Shown here: piece after piece, positions 54,060 through 64,000 of the stretch
How the letters are laid out: the number at the start of each line of letters is the position of its first letter
Position numbering within the stretch: the first letter of the stretch is position 1
DNA from: Pinus tabuliformis
Taxonomy: Eukaryota; Streptophyta; Pinopsida; Pinales; Pinaceae
DNA length: 64,000 nucleotides
Assembly (NCBI GenBank): GCA_031772625.1
Contig: CM062817.1
Location: 893,220,184 to 893,284,183, forward strand
Direction: 5' to 3'
The notes under the pieces: model-generated
The model's input: the letters and a program-made list of their open reading frames with translations, nothing else
The model's database searches: none
Told to the model about the DNA's origin: nothing
Made by a program: the position numbers and the translations under genes

Positions 54060-55547
54060 CTCTATCTCAACAAGAAATGGATTATCAGCTACCCCGATCC
54101 TATCTCTGTGAAACTCAAATTTACATCTTGAAAATGCCTTAGTCAAAATGTCAGCATCTTGCTCCTCTGTGGGAATGTACTCTAACAACATAATTCGCCT
54201 CAATACACAATCACTGAGATGATGATATCAGATATCAATATGCTTAGGCCGATCATGAAAAACTGGATTTTCAAAGAGTTTTATACAACTCTAATTATCA
54301 TAGTAAATCATAGTTGGATCCTTTTGTTGACCAAACAAACCAACCAAGATCTTCCTCATCTAGATGGCCTCACATGCTGCCTAACACGCAGCCATGTACT
54401 CTACCTCTACCAGACTGATTGAAATCAATCGATGCTTCCTGTTGTACCAAGAAATTACCGCTGACCCAATACTGAAGATCCCTCCTAATGTGCTCTTCTG
54501 GTCAGATGGACTCCCTGCCCAATATGCATCGATGAAGTCTTGAATCTTCACTCCCTTTGTCTGTCTGTTCCATAATCCATACTAAGAAGTGCCCCTGAGT
54601 TATCTCAACACATGCTTTGTTGCATTCCAATACAACTTGGTAGGCCTTAACATCGCTTGAATAATTTGGTTAAATGCATAGAACATATTTGGTCGTGTGT
54701 TCACCAAGTACATGAGTGAACCCACAACCTTCCTGTAAATAGTAGCTTCCACTACTTCCCCTAAAGTGGCATTGTCCTTCCTCCAATTACTTACTAGAGG
54801 AGTCTCCATGGGTTTTCTTCTCTCCATGTAGAATCTCTTGAGTATCTCATTGGCATACTTTCCCTGAGACACAAACAAATCCCCATCTCCCTGCCATATC
54901 CATGCCAAGAAAGTAATGCATAAGCCCCATGCCCTTCATCACAAACTCTCTTGCAAGGTCCTCCTTGCAAGAATTGATCAGCTGACCATCACCTGTCAGT
55001 ATGAGATCATCAAGATAAAGTACAATGATCAATAGTTTACCTTCCACCACTATGTGGTACAGGTTCGCATTCGCTTCACACTTCGTGAAGCCCAGCCCAG
55101 TGAAATAGCTATCTATCCTAGTGTACCAAGCATGGGGTGCTTGCTTCATCCCATACATCGCTCTCTTGAGTCGACACACATGCAACTCACAGTCAAAGGT
55201 CTCAAAACCTTCAGCCTGCTCTATGTACACCTCTTCCTCAATTATGCCATTAACGAAGGTTGTCTTTACATCCATCTCATGTATCTTCCAACCCATTTTC
55301 ACTGATAGTGCAATATAGATATGATTGATGAGTACCTTGCAACAGGAACAAAGATCTCATCATAGTCAATCCCCTCTACTTGTGAAAAGCCACGGGCCAC
55401 AAATCTAGCCTTATGCTTCTCCACACTACCATCTGCAACTTGATTTACCTTGTAAAGCCCACAAGATCTCACCATTGACTTGACCTTTGGTCTCGAGACC
55501 ACATCCCAAACACTGTTACGAACTATGGAGTCATACTCCTCCACCAT
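53961..55547 (-). pseudogene. Copia-2 reverse transcriptase-RNase H
   Basis: Reads from 55547 leftwards: VARGFSQVEGIDYDEIFVPV, then (55302-54847) HEMDVKTTFVNGIIEEEVYI with the first Asp, YGMKQAPHAWY, and LYLDDLILTG (YLDD in place of the more usual YVDD). 54908-54600 gives MAWIWQGDGDLFVSQGKYAN and SLMYLVNTRPNMFYA. RNase H from 54600 is badly broken; its end EYIPTEEQDADILTKAFS is at about 54185-54130 and the frame runs on into the LTR. Confidence 0.85.
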
Positions 55548-55658
55548 GGCATCAACCCAAACTAGTTGCTACACTTCTTCCTTAAAGGAAGATGGCTCTA
55601 TCACAACACATTCGCCCATAAGAGCCATGTATCTAGTGTAACTCTCAGGTGACCTCCT

Positions 55659-56753
55659 CTACCTATTCTGAGAAGTGGGTGCTCCCACATTCTCTCGTGC
55701 ATCATCCAACAACCTGTCACCCTCTCTGGTGCGATTCCTTCCCTCTCTGGAAGAATCTAGCTGAGTGGATGTCTCCACTCCTAGGTCCTCTGCATACGAC
55801 TGCTCCACATCAATCTGAGGCTCCGCAACCTTAGGAGATAAAAGATCCTCAACTGCATGCATCTCAAGCTCACTCTCAAGGGAAACTCGCATGGCCTTCT
55901 CCTCATCGAATCTAACATCCCTGCGAACCACTGTCATCTTGTTGGCCGGAAAGTACACCTGATAGTTGTGAGGTGTATAAGTGTACCCCAAAAATATCCC
56001 CAACTCTGATATCAGCTCAAGATTCTTCCATGCATATTTGGTCACATGGAAATATATTGATGACCCAAAAGTCCTGAAGTTACCAACATCTGGCCTCTTA
56101 CTGGAATAAGCCTCCTCTGGTGTCTTCATCCCAAGTATCTGATGTGAGCTACAGTTCTAAACATAAACTATTGTGTTGCATGCCTCAACCCACAAGTGTA
56201 GTGGTAGGCCCTGATCATGCATCATCGCCCTCACTTCCCCTTTTACGCTTATGTTCCTCCTCTCGTCCGCCCCATTCTGCTGAGGGTTATGGGGTGTCGT
56301 CAACTCCCGTTTAATCCCTTCCACTGCACATAATTTCTTAAACTCATTTGAGACGTACTCATCACCGTTATCACTCCATAGATGTTTAACCTTCTTGCCT
56401 GACTCTTTCTCCACCAATTCTTTAAACTCACAAACATTTGTGAAGGTTTGATTCTTTTTCTGCTTGAAAATTATCCAGCATTTTCAAGAAAAGTCATCAA
56501 CAAATATAACATAATACATGTGTTTGCCCATGGATGTTGTCAAGAATGGTCCACACACATCTGAATGGACTCGCTCTAGAATAGCCGTTTCTCGACTATC
56601 TTTGTGGTGAAAGGAATACATGGTATATTTTACCAAAGTACACCCCTTGCATGTATCAAATTTCTCAAGCGCACCTTTAGGAAGACCAGTAGAGATCTGC
56701 TGCAATATCTTCAAAGACCCATGATGCAAGTGGCCCAATAACCTATGCCACAA
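55659..56753 (-). pseudogene. Copia-2 integrase
   Basis: 56753-56484: MWHRLLGHLHHGSLKILQQI and DTCKGCTLVKYTM give the His/His/Cys/Cys zinc site; VHSDVCGPF holds the first catalytic Asp. 56417-56157: LWSDNGDEYVSNEFKKLC (second Asp) and HNPQQNGADERRN (Glu present). 56129-55659 is the C-terminal linker: RTFGSSIYFHVTKYAWKNLE, SELGIFLGYTYTPHNYQVYF, then acidic sequence. Two frame breaks separate the parts. Confidence 0.86.
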
Positions 56754-57218
56754 CTCGCAAACATCTCAGCTCTACACCCTTTCCACTTTTGTGCTCAAAG
56801 CAGCACACTCCTCTACCTCTAGCTTATAGATATTCTTCATCTGAATCCCCATCTTATTTACTTGACTCATGGCTATGTGTCAAAGGAACTCCTTTCCTTT
56901 CAAGAAGATCACATCATAGCCTCTATCCTCAATCATGGCAACAAATACCAATTTCTTCTTCAACCCAAGAACATACATAAAATTCTTCAAGGTGAGTGGA
57001 GCCCCATTCTCCCTCTAAAAAGTAACCATGCCCAATCGAGTAGCACTATACTTCCTGTCGTCACCCATCTCGATTTGCATATGGAGATCTTTCTCCTCCA
57101 TATCATTGAATAACTCTTTGTCTCCAATCATGTGGAATGAAGCTCCACTGTCTAAGTACCATACACTTCCTGTCATTCATGACACCATGCATGCAATGAG
57201 GGAATATTCTAATTCTAA
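56754..57218 (-). pseudogene. Copia-2 protease region, decayed
   Basis: Expected position of the protease. On the minus strand VWYLDSGASFHMIGDKELF is readable near 57165-57110 (the D-S-G triad) but only with allowance for stops; the rest is too broken to trace. Confidence 0.5.
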
Positions 57219-58006
57219 TTAACAGGCTAAAGCCTCACCCACTACTCCTCTTGAGGACTTCTTCTTGGACTTCTTGAGTGGAAAATTTGTAGCAAAATGG
57301 CCCAACTCGTGACAATGAAAGCACTTAACTTTCATCATGTCTTTCTTCTTACCTCCATGATAATAATCCAATTTGGAATGGGAAGCTTTCCCTTTCCCAT
57401 TCTTCGCCTTAATCTCTAAGGCATAATTCTCTTCATCATCAATATTTGATGAAGAACCATCCATCGTGCTCCTCCTGATCTCCTCCTACATCAAATCCAA
57501 CCATAGTCATTCCCAATCTGGCAGCTTTTCCTAACCATTGGCAGAGTCTTGATAAATATGCCAACTCTTTGGGAGTCTTAGAAGGGCAAGGCTCAATATC
57601 TCATCCTCAGTAGCCATGATTCCAAAACTTCCACGTTCATCACGACACAGAGTGAACTTGGTCAAGTATTTTGGATTAGTCTCGCCTTTCTTCATTTTTA
57701 TTTTTCAAATTTATCCTTCAGTGCCAATTTCCTTTGGTCACTATTGTTCTAATACAAGTTCGTCAATGCTTTCCACATAGCATATGAAGTTTCCTTTCTA
57801 TGGAGACTCGAGACAATGTGGTCTCGATCTCCCTCAAGGATTATATGCCTCACCTTTGCCACACACTCCTTCCATTTGACCAAATTATGTGCATTCGATG
57901 TTGCTGGATTAGGAATTTCTTGATCAACGAATTCCTTAAATCCATTATCCTTTAGCAAAGCCTTCATTTTGTCCCTCCACGCTATAAAATTTGAGTTTCC
58001 TTCCAA
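57219..58006 (-). pseudogene. gag: Copia-2 gag
   Basis: 58006-57749 reads MEGNSNFIAWRDKMKALLKD and VRHIILEGDRDHIVSSLHRK, a Copia gag start. 57464-57219 contains the zinc knuckle CFHCHELGHFATNF, in which the last Cys is Phe, and a basic end KKSKKKSSRG. The middle (57480-57745) is broken by several stops. Confidence 0.8.
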
Positions 58007-58126
58007 GGCATACTCAAGTCACAAACTGTAGAACGCCATCTTCTGATCCTTAAGTATGTATTACAAATGTGAATTTCACTTGTCACCCAAAACTAAAAAC
58101 TTTGAAATCTCCTCTAGTATATTGTA

Positions 58127-58142
58127 TTCATCTCTGATACCA
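58127..58142 (-). other. Primer-binding site of Copia-2 (Met tRNA)
   Basis: Minus strand reads TGGTATCAGAGATGAA directly after the 5' LTR (one LTR-junction base precedes it); the first eleven bases match initiator Met tRNA. Confidence 0.88.
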
Positions 58143-59074
58143 TGTAGAATTTCCTATATATGCACAAGCTCATGCAATTTACTAAGACATAGGACAAGAA
58201 TCTACTTCTACTTTCAACCAGCAGAAGCCAATCGATTGATGAAAATAACATGAAAAAGAAGAAGATAAATAAATGGCACATAACACAAGATGTATCTAGG
58301 GAAAGCCACTACTCAAAACCCATACTATCTATATTGCATTAAATCAGAAATCAAAGATGAGAATACAATGCTTGTTCTCACAAGAACAATCCCTACACAA
58401 GTATAATCAATCTCACAACTCACAAGAACAATCCCTGCACAAGTATAATCAATCTCACAACTCGCAAGCAAGTTCAAGCCAACCTTTAGCCTCTTTTGGT
58501 TCCCTCCGAGCCCCTATTTCCTTGCGCAATTCCTATGGTTTAATGGCCCATATTAATGGGAATCCAATGCTTCAAAAACTACACAATCCAATCTAGGTTG
58601 AATTCCTGATTGTATGCATGATCTATACAACTCAGTAAACCATACAACTGATAGTACATTGTCCCTGCACTCTAGTCTCAACTGGGTCTTTCTTAGAATT
58701 GACATGCATGAGTTTCTGATGAGGGAATATTCAGTTAACTAGAGTGACACTTGTGGATGTACTAGTGCACCAACTGACTTTTAGCTCTCTATTAGTTCCA
58801 CAAACAGTTTGGAACTAATTTAACTTAACATAACTTAGTAAACTGAGTTATCTAATTACAAACCACAATTAAACTCATGCTAGACCCCTAAAACTTTGGG
58901 AGAACATATACATGACTTGAGAAAGACTTCCAACTTGAAATTCCTAAGATAATGAAGTTAATTAAGCTTAATTAACTATTTACAAGTTTCTATGAGAATA
59001 GAATTCGATTTTAATTCATAGTTTAAATTCAACGACAAATTTAAACTGGAATTTCTTGTTGCCATTTCTCAACA
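58143..59074 (-). repeat. 5' LTR of Copia-2
   Basis: 932 bp; contains a 54-bp tandem duplication at about 58374-58460 (CAATCCCTGCACAAGTATAA-type units) that the 3' LTR lacks, hence arising after insertion or lost from the other copy. Confidence 0.93.
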
Positions 59075-59113
59075 TAGTTGACTCTACCCAAGTTTGTCTT
59101 ACATGGGTATGAG

Positions 59114-60001
59114 TGATATTGTGATATTTGTTTTGTAATTAATTGTAAGTGAAATTCCAATTGTCAATTGTGGAATGTGAAGAGTCATCTTGTAATGAAT
59201 TCTAAATGTCATGGTTGTAGGAAGTCAAACAATAATGAGGGAAGTCAAAGAGTCACAAAAAGAGATGAATAATCACCCATTTTGTTATAAATATATCCTC
59301 ATGGATCATGTAAAGGGATTTTGGCCAAGATTTTGGCTTAGGATCATAAGCTTGGGACTTTTGAGCCTTGGCTTCTCCAAAGCAGAGAGTGATTATCTTT
59401 CTTTGAAGGAACAGGTGTTGGCCTCAAGTTCCACTATTGAGAATAGTGGTTTGTCAACGATATATGAATGTTTAGGACTTTCACTTTAATAAAATCTCAG
59501 AGCCATCACACTTTCATGAATATGTTGTGAATAGAGTAGGACTATTCTTGTTATGTTTACTATATATGTTATTTCATTTACGCTAACTGTTATGGACTAT
59601 TTCGTTTGCATTAGTATGAATCTTATTGAATGTTGGTTGTTATATATTTCTATCATGGTTCACCTGTGAACTATTTTGCAGGCTAACTTTTGATGTCTTT
59701 TATGATCGTGTTTTCCTTTCAAGTTGCATACTATTACAAGATTCTAGGGGGCTCACTCATTTTTCACTCATTTTGTTAGAACCTTTCATGAAATGCACTT
59801 GAACCTCTACAAACTCACACACTTGTTTCACCAAAGTCACAAATACATCATTCTATGCATTACTACAGTCAAGGCATAACACTCGAACTCACTACTTCGA
59901 TAAGTGGTTCATCTTTTGGATGGGTATCCTACTCCAAACCGTGTGAGGTATAATTGGGAATCCATATAAGGGAGACCACCTGAATGTTGGTGGGTCCAAC
60001 A
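59114..60001 (+). repeat. E2 LTR-like block, copy B
   Basis: 888 bp, matches 1471-2357. TATAAATATA near 59286 is a good TATA box and AATAAA near 59490 a possible poly(A) signal. Ends GGTCCAACA at 60001. Probable right end of the outer element; the accessory ORF tail (ends about 59108) precedes it as in copy A. Confidence 0.6.
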
Positions 60002-60051
60002 TCGTCAACAAGTACAAACCATCTTCCTCCAAAATTTAGCAGTCCATCATC

Positions 60052-60694
60052 TGTGAGAAAAAATCTTGTTCACCACTAATCCGGATTTAAACAGGAATGC
60101 AACAAAATACAGAGATAACCATATACACGAAGATGCAGTGGAAATAATACTTCATTTCATTAATGTAAAATACTGAAATATGCTTACAAACAGAAATGGA
60201 AATAAACCAGTTAGAGCGATGGTAGCATATCTCTGAGAAGAGATGTGGTGGCTACATGCCTCTGAACTGTGTTACAATGAGGCTCGAAGGCCTATTTATT
60301 GTTGAGAAACAATGGAAAACCCTAAACATCCAAAAACCTAACCCTAGAAGATGAAACACCAAACTGTGGGCCCCGTTTGGGTAAATTGGTACATCAACTT
60401 CCCGGGGTTGTAACTTTGGCATATGTCTCTGTTTGACACATAGTATCTTGTTAGAAAGATCTATCCGAGAACCATAGGTTTGCGAAGAGAAACATCGGTC
60501 CATGGCCCCATGTTGCTCCCATTTTTCCCAAAAATCATTATTTAGGGCCTCAAAACAGCTCCAGAAGTTTAGGACCCGAAAAATTGCTAAAAATAGTAAA
60601 CTGTGCTACAATTAAGGAAACTGAAAAGCTAAAAGAAACAATGGTGGGGGTCCAAGTGGACTTGGCAGGTGGCCACCAATATCCACCTGGATCA
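60052..60694 (-). repeat. Probable 3' LTR of right-hand gypsy element
   Basis: On the minus strand starts TGATCCAGGTGG right after the polypurine tract and ends TTTCTCACA at 60052. The inner boundary is firm; the outer one is set by the TG/CA rule only, as the partner LTR is out of the window. Confidence 0.6.
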
Positions 60695-60707
60695 TTCCTC
60701 CCCCCTT
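60695..60707 (-). other. Polypurine tract of right-hand gypsy element
   Basis: Minus strand AAGGGGGGAGGAA adjoining the putative LTR start TGATCC. Confidence 0.75.
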
Positions 60708-61375
60708 AGGAAGCAATGGTCCCCATTGCGTTGAGTTCCTCCATGAGATGAGGAAACTTGTGCTGAACTTGGTCCTTGGTGAGCCACTTGCCCTGGTGAA
60801 GGAGTTGGCCTACTTTGACAACTCGATACAATTGGATATTCTACTGGCGAGGGTGCTTGATCTGTGTGTCCATGATCCGATCAGTTGCAACTTATTCCAT
60901 GCAATCTGGATTTAACTCTGTGGGTGTGAGCTATTCTGTAATGTCGAATGTGTCTTGTAATGGTGGAAAGTATGGCCGAAGGCAATCCATATTGAACACT
61001 AGGTGCAGGCCAAGGAATGGGGGAATGTTGAGCTCAAATACATTGTCTCCCACAACCTTGGTAATGGTTTAAGGACCATATCAGAGTGGTATGAGTTTCC
61101 GATAGGCTCCGGTAAGGTGTTCCTTTTGCAAATGCAACCAGACTTTGTCGCCCACCTAAAACTTGTGTGGCCCCCGATGTTGATCACATCACTGCTTGTA
61201 CTTGGCATTTGATTTCTCTAGAATGTCATGGACCTACTGGCGAATATGTTGGATGTGCTCAATGAAGTTATTTTCCTTATCTATTTCAGACTGGACATGA
61301 GCCAAATCTGCGTGAGTAGCTGCAACTGGCATGGCCACATCAAATGGGACATAGTGGCTCGAATCCCAAGCCCAC
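60708..61375 (-). pseudogene. Integrase C-terminus and degenerate chromodomain-like tail
   Basis: Across stops the minus strand reads ATDRIMDTQIKHPRQ, then LYRVVKVGQLLHQGKWLTKD and KFPHLMEELNAMGT. The start and end fit a chromodomain (DRI-D start, KFPHL end), but its aromatic cage is not readable. The stretch 61000-61370 holds the integrase C-terminal domain, likewise broken. Confidence 0.5.
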
Positions 61376-61990
61376 CTAAAAAGGGTTGTGGCCAGTTGAG
61401 TTGTGGAGATCTTGGTTGTAGTTGTGTTGAAAATAGGGGAGGCTCTCGTCCCATGTGTGTGGATGCTTTGAGTTGTACATAGGCAGAATGTGTACGATCA
61501 TCCTGTTGACAACCTTTGTCTGGCCATCAGTTTGAGGATGGAAGGTTGTGGACTTAGTGAGTTTGGTGTCGAGCATCGACCAGAGACTGAACCTAAATGT
61601 ACTGAGGAACCTGTTGTCCTGATCTGAGATGATAGACTATGGGATCCCAAAGTGTACCCACACTTGTTCAAAGAAGAGTTTAGCAGTGGCTTCTGTTGTG
61701 ATATTCTTCTTGCAAGCGACCATAATGGCCATCTTCGAGAATCTGTCGATGACCACAAAAAAGCAGTCGTTTCCATGCTTAGTGGAAGGAAGACCTGACA
61801 TGTAATCCATGGAGATGCATTCCCAAGGTCGACTAGGGGTAGGCAATGAGGTATAGAGGCCTTGCTTATTGATGGACAATTTGGCAATGGCACAGGCAGT
61901 GCATGATCTGATGTACTTCTTGACATCATGTCAAAGATTCGGCCAATAGAAATACTTCTGCAGTACTGCCACCATTTTCTTGACCCCGAA
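61376..61990 (-). pseudogene. Right-hand gypsy integrase core
   Basis: 61879-61637: PWECISMDYMSGLPSTKHGN with the first catalytic Asp and VVIDRFSKMAIMVACK; a TAG follows GIP. Then SIISDQDNRF (second Asp) and 61576-61376 TTFHPQTDGQTKVVNRMI, where the catalytic Glu is Lys (codon 61514-61516). The zinc site (EAHYSRAAGHFGVKK, then CTACAIAK) straddles about 62020-61890. Confidence 0.82.
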
Positions 61991-62810
61991 ATGTCCAGCA
62001 GCCCGACTGTAGTGTGCTTCCCAAATCATCTTGGCATGCTCACTTGAAGGAACACAAAAGTGACCCAGGTGGCATAACAAGGCATCCTGGAGGTGAAAAT
62101 CTGGAACATGCTGACCCTCCAAGAGTGTCTGGTATGTGTGGCCAAATTCTGGGTCGCTTTTGTAGAGAAGTGGAAAATCAGAAGTCTCGTGCCCAAAAGA
62201 GTTGAGTATAGTGGTTAACGCCATGATCGGTGGTTGACTGAGGCAATCTGCAACATTATTGGCGCTACCCTTCTTATACTTAATATTAAAATGGAACTGT
62301 TGCAGGTATGTGGACCACTTCTGATGGCGATCATTCTGCAATTTCCCTTGGGTCTGTATGAACTGCAGGGGTCTGTGGTCTGTGTTGATGATTGTTTCCT
62401 TCCCCAAAATGTAATGCTTCCATTGTCGGTAGGCCTGCATAATGGAATACATCTCTTTCATAAGTGGGATACTTCTGGACTGTGTCTGAAAGTGTCTCAT
62501 TGTGATATGCCACTGGATGCCCGTGTTGAGTGAGGACTACCCCAATAGCATAGTCAAAGGCATCTATCTCAAACTCAAATGGTTGTTGCAAGTCTGGTAA
62601 TGCGAGTGCGGGTGTCATGCATAAGCGATCTTTCAACTTTATGAATGCCCTATGTTGAGATTCAGACCAAAAGAATTTTTCTTTCACTCCTCCCTTGGTG
62701 ACTTGACTCAAAGGCCAAGTGATATGAGAAAATCCCAACACGAACCTACGGTAGAAGTTGGCAAGACCTAGAAAGTTGTAGAGGTCTGTTAGAGTGATTG
62801 GAGATGGCAA
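61931..62810 (-). pseudogene. Right-hand gypsy RT end and RNase H
   Basis: 62810-62331: MPSPITLTDLYNFLGLANFY is the RT thumb; FEFEIDAFDYAIGVVLTQHG starts RNase H with its first Asp. A frameshift near 62450 leads to 62500-61931: SIMQAYRQWKHYILGKETII, NTDHRPLQFIQTQ and SANNVADCLSQPP with the later acidic residues. The RT palm and upstream genes lie beyond the 62837 insertion. Confidence 0.83.
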
Positions 62811-62836
62811 ATCTCGAATGACTTGGATCTTGGATG

Positions 62837-64000
62837 TGTTAGTGTCAGTATCTTCATCCCTCCATCAGTGATCAAATCCTCTTGTTGCATTGCATGTTAA
62901 GTGTCTCATCCGATCATCTGCATTCCATTAGGGTCATGGATCATCTGATGGTAGTCGCATATTATAAATTTTCCATCATGATCTTTACCTACTGGCCCAT
63001 TTTCATACATTTAGATCATTTGCAGTCATTTTTTGTCCTTAAATCTGCAAAAGTCATTTTTAAGGTTTTAGGTCTCATTAGGTCTAGGTTTTCATCCATA
63101 AGGTCTTGTAAAAGCTCCAAATCGTCATCAGGTGCATGAGGAGTTCAAATAAAGTCTCAGCAACAATAATTTCAATAATCACATGCTTAGTGATTGATTT
63201 TTCCTCAAAACCCTATTTTGAGGAAAAACAGAGATTTTTATGTTTTATGTACAAGATTTCATTTAATTTCATTTTTTCTATATGTAATAATTTCAAGAGG
63301 CAGCCCTGGTCACCTTGCCAAGCCTCTACAACTTTAGTTCCTACAAAAGAATCAAAGTGTCAAAGAATTAAGTCCATCAAAGGCAAAAAGTAAGACAAAC
63401 TGCCCAAAACAGAGTTTTAAAAAGCAAGTGAAAGTCAAACATTAGCAAAGTGGGTTTTCATACGTGAAAAATCAAACCCATTGGTATATAAAGTTTTTTC
63501 ATGCCAAGGAAGCTCATTTGTGTCCAAAAGTGAATGAGAGCAAGTGTAAGCTGCGTTTTGGAAGCATAAGAGTGATTTTGCATTCAAAACAGTGAAAATT
63601 TGAAGCACGGTGCACCTCGCCTGCGCAGTGCACATAGAGCGCAGTCTACATTGAAATTTATCACTGGCATGATCCACCAAAGAGGCGCGGCACACCTGTG
63701 AGTGGGCGCAGCGCACCAGTTCTCAAACCACGAAATTCACTCAAATCTTCCTCCAAACTTCAAAATCATAAATTCCTCATTTCACAAGTAAGTCAACACT
63801 TCCATATGGCCAATGCATGAGTTTGCTTTAGTGTTTACGGTGTTTCAATAAGGAAATAATTAAACCCTAGTTCCTTGCACAGTTTGTTGAAAAAACTACT
63901 TAGGGTTTACAAAACAATTTTTCTACTGTCTAAAACCTACCCCTACCATTTTCACTCCCTCACTACATTTTATTCACCTCTTTTATCCCTCCATTTTTCA
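62837..64000 (+). repeat. Second copy of the 3 kb LTR family, cut by window end
   Basis: Begins TGTTAGTGTC like 50012 and aligns to it through about 63590, with divergence. Contains a 13-bp stem hairpin at 63198-63228 missing from the other copy, and a GC-rich patch at 63600-63720. Inserted in the RT of the right-hand gypsy element. Whether it is a solo LTR or the 5' LTR of a full element cannot be seen. Confidence 0.85.

Larger units (their letters stand above)
53170..59074 (-). mobile_element. Ty1/copia retrotransposon Copia-2 (minus strand)
   Basis: LTRs at 53170-54059 (890 bp) and 58143-59074 (932 bp), TGTAGAATTT to TCAACA or TTGACA, flanked by TAGTT at 53165-53169 and 59075-59079. The Met-tRNA primer site is at 58127-58142. 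Total 5905 bp. Gag, a broken protease, integrase, RT and RNase H occur in Copia order. All frames are interrupted, so it is inactive. LTR divergence looks higher than in Copia-1, so it is older. Confidence 0.94.
60052..62836 (-). mobile_element. Ty3/gypsy element (minus strand), 3' half, interrupted at 62836
   Basis: A possible 3' LTR at 60052-60694 and a polypurine tract (minus AAGGGGGGAGGAA) are followed by integrase, RNase H and RT in minus-strand order. The 3 kb LTR family inserted at 62837, and the 5' part lies beyond the right edge, so its other LTR cannot be checked. A degenerate chromodomain-like tail suggests a chromovirus. Confidence 0.82.

Overview
This window is plant nuclear DNA from a large, repeat-rich genome, probably a gymnosperm or another big-genome seed plant (inferred from repeat content; no species marker is visible). 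I find no host gene, tRNA, rRNA or CRISPR array. Almost every base belongs to LTR retrotransposons nested inside one another. Nearly all frames carry stops or frameshifts; the clear exceptions are a Copia RT-RNase H frame (10906-12273) and a zinc-knuckle/protease frame (19449-18370, minus).

Layout. The outermost unit (here called E2) runs from off the left edge to about 60001. It has a degenerate coiled-coil accessory ORF copy (1-1468), an LTR-like block (1471-2357), a gag remnant and a decayed Ser/Asp-rich frame (2415-4065), then a second accessory ORF copy (about 47065-50011, resuming 53087-53169) and a second LTR-like block (59114-60001). Into it went: (1) a Tat-lineage Ty3/gypsy element, plus strand, 5498-34514, TSD CCCAC; (2) a chromovirus, minus strand, 34874-46165, TSD CAAGT; (3) a 3.07 kb LTR-like unit, 50012-53081, TSD TAACC; (4) a Ty1/copia element, minus strand, 53170-59074, TSD TAGTT. 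The Tat element was itself hit by a Copia element (8055-14179, TSD TATAT) and by a second, non-autonomous Tat-like element on the minus strand (14777-22697, TSD ATAGT). The chromovirus was hit by a coding-poor LTR element (38176-43502, TSD CGATA). To the right of E2 lies another minus-strand gypsy (60052-62836), interrupted by a second copy of the 3 kb LTR family (62837 to the edge).

The plus-strand Tat element is the most informative. Gag, protease, RT, a degenerate classical RNase H and integrase lie in sense; a second RNase H of the aRNH type sits downstream of integrase; beyond it, on the opposite strand, is an ORF resembling the plant mobile domain family with a plausible 79-nt intron. 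Upstream of that antisense ORF is a perfect 16-bp inverted repeat built from a motif (GGGTGYGATGCAT) that also occurs three times at exact 32-bp spacing in both LTRs.

The most unusual signal is an array of short stem-loops in the untranslated regions of both Tat elements. Stems vary, loops are conserved (sense-strand GRCTCRTTAAAA or GACTTAAGGGATTA types), and two homologous stems differ between the elements by paired compensatory substitutions. This suggests selection on RNA (or single-stranded DNA) structure; I do not know a described element that matches it.
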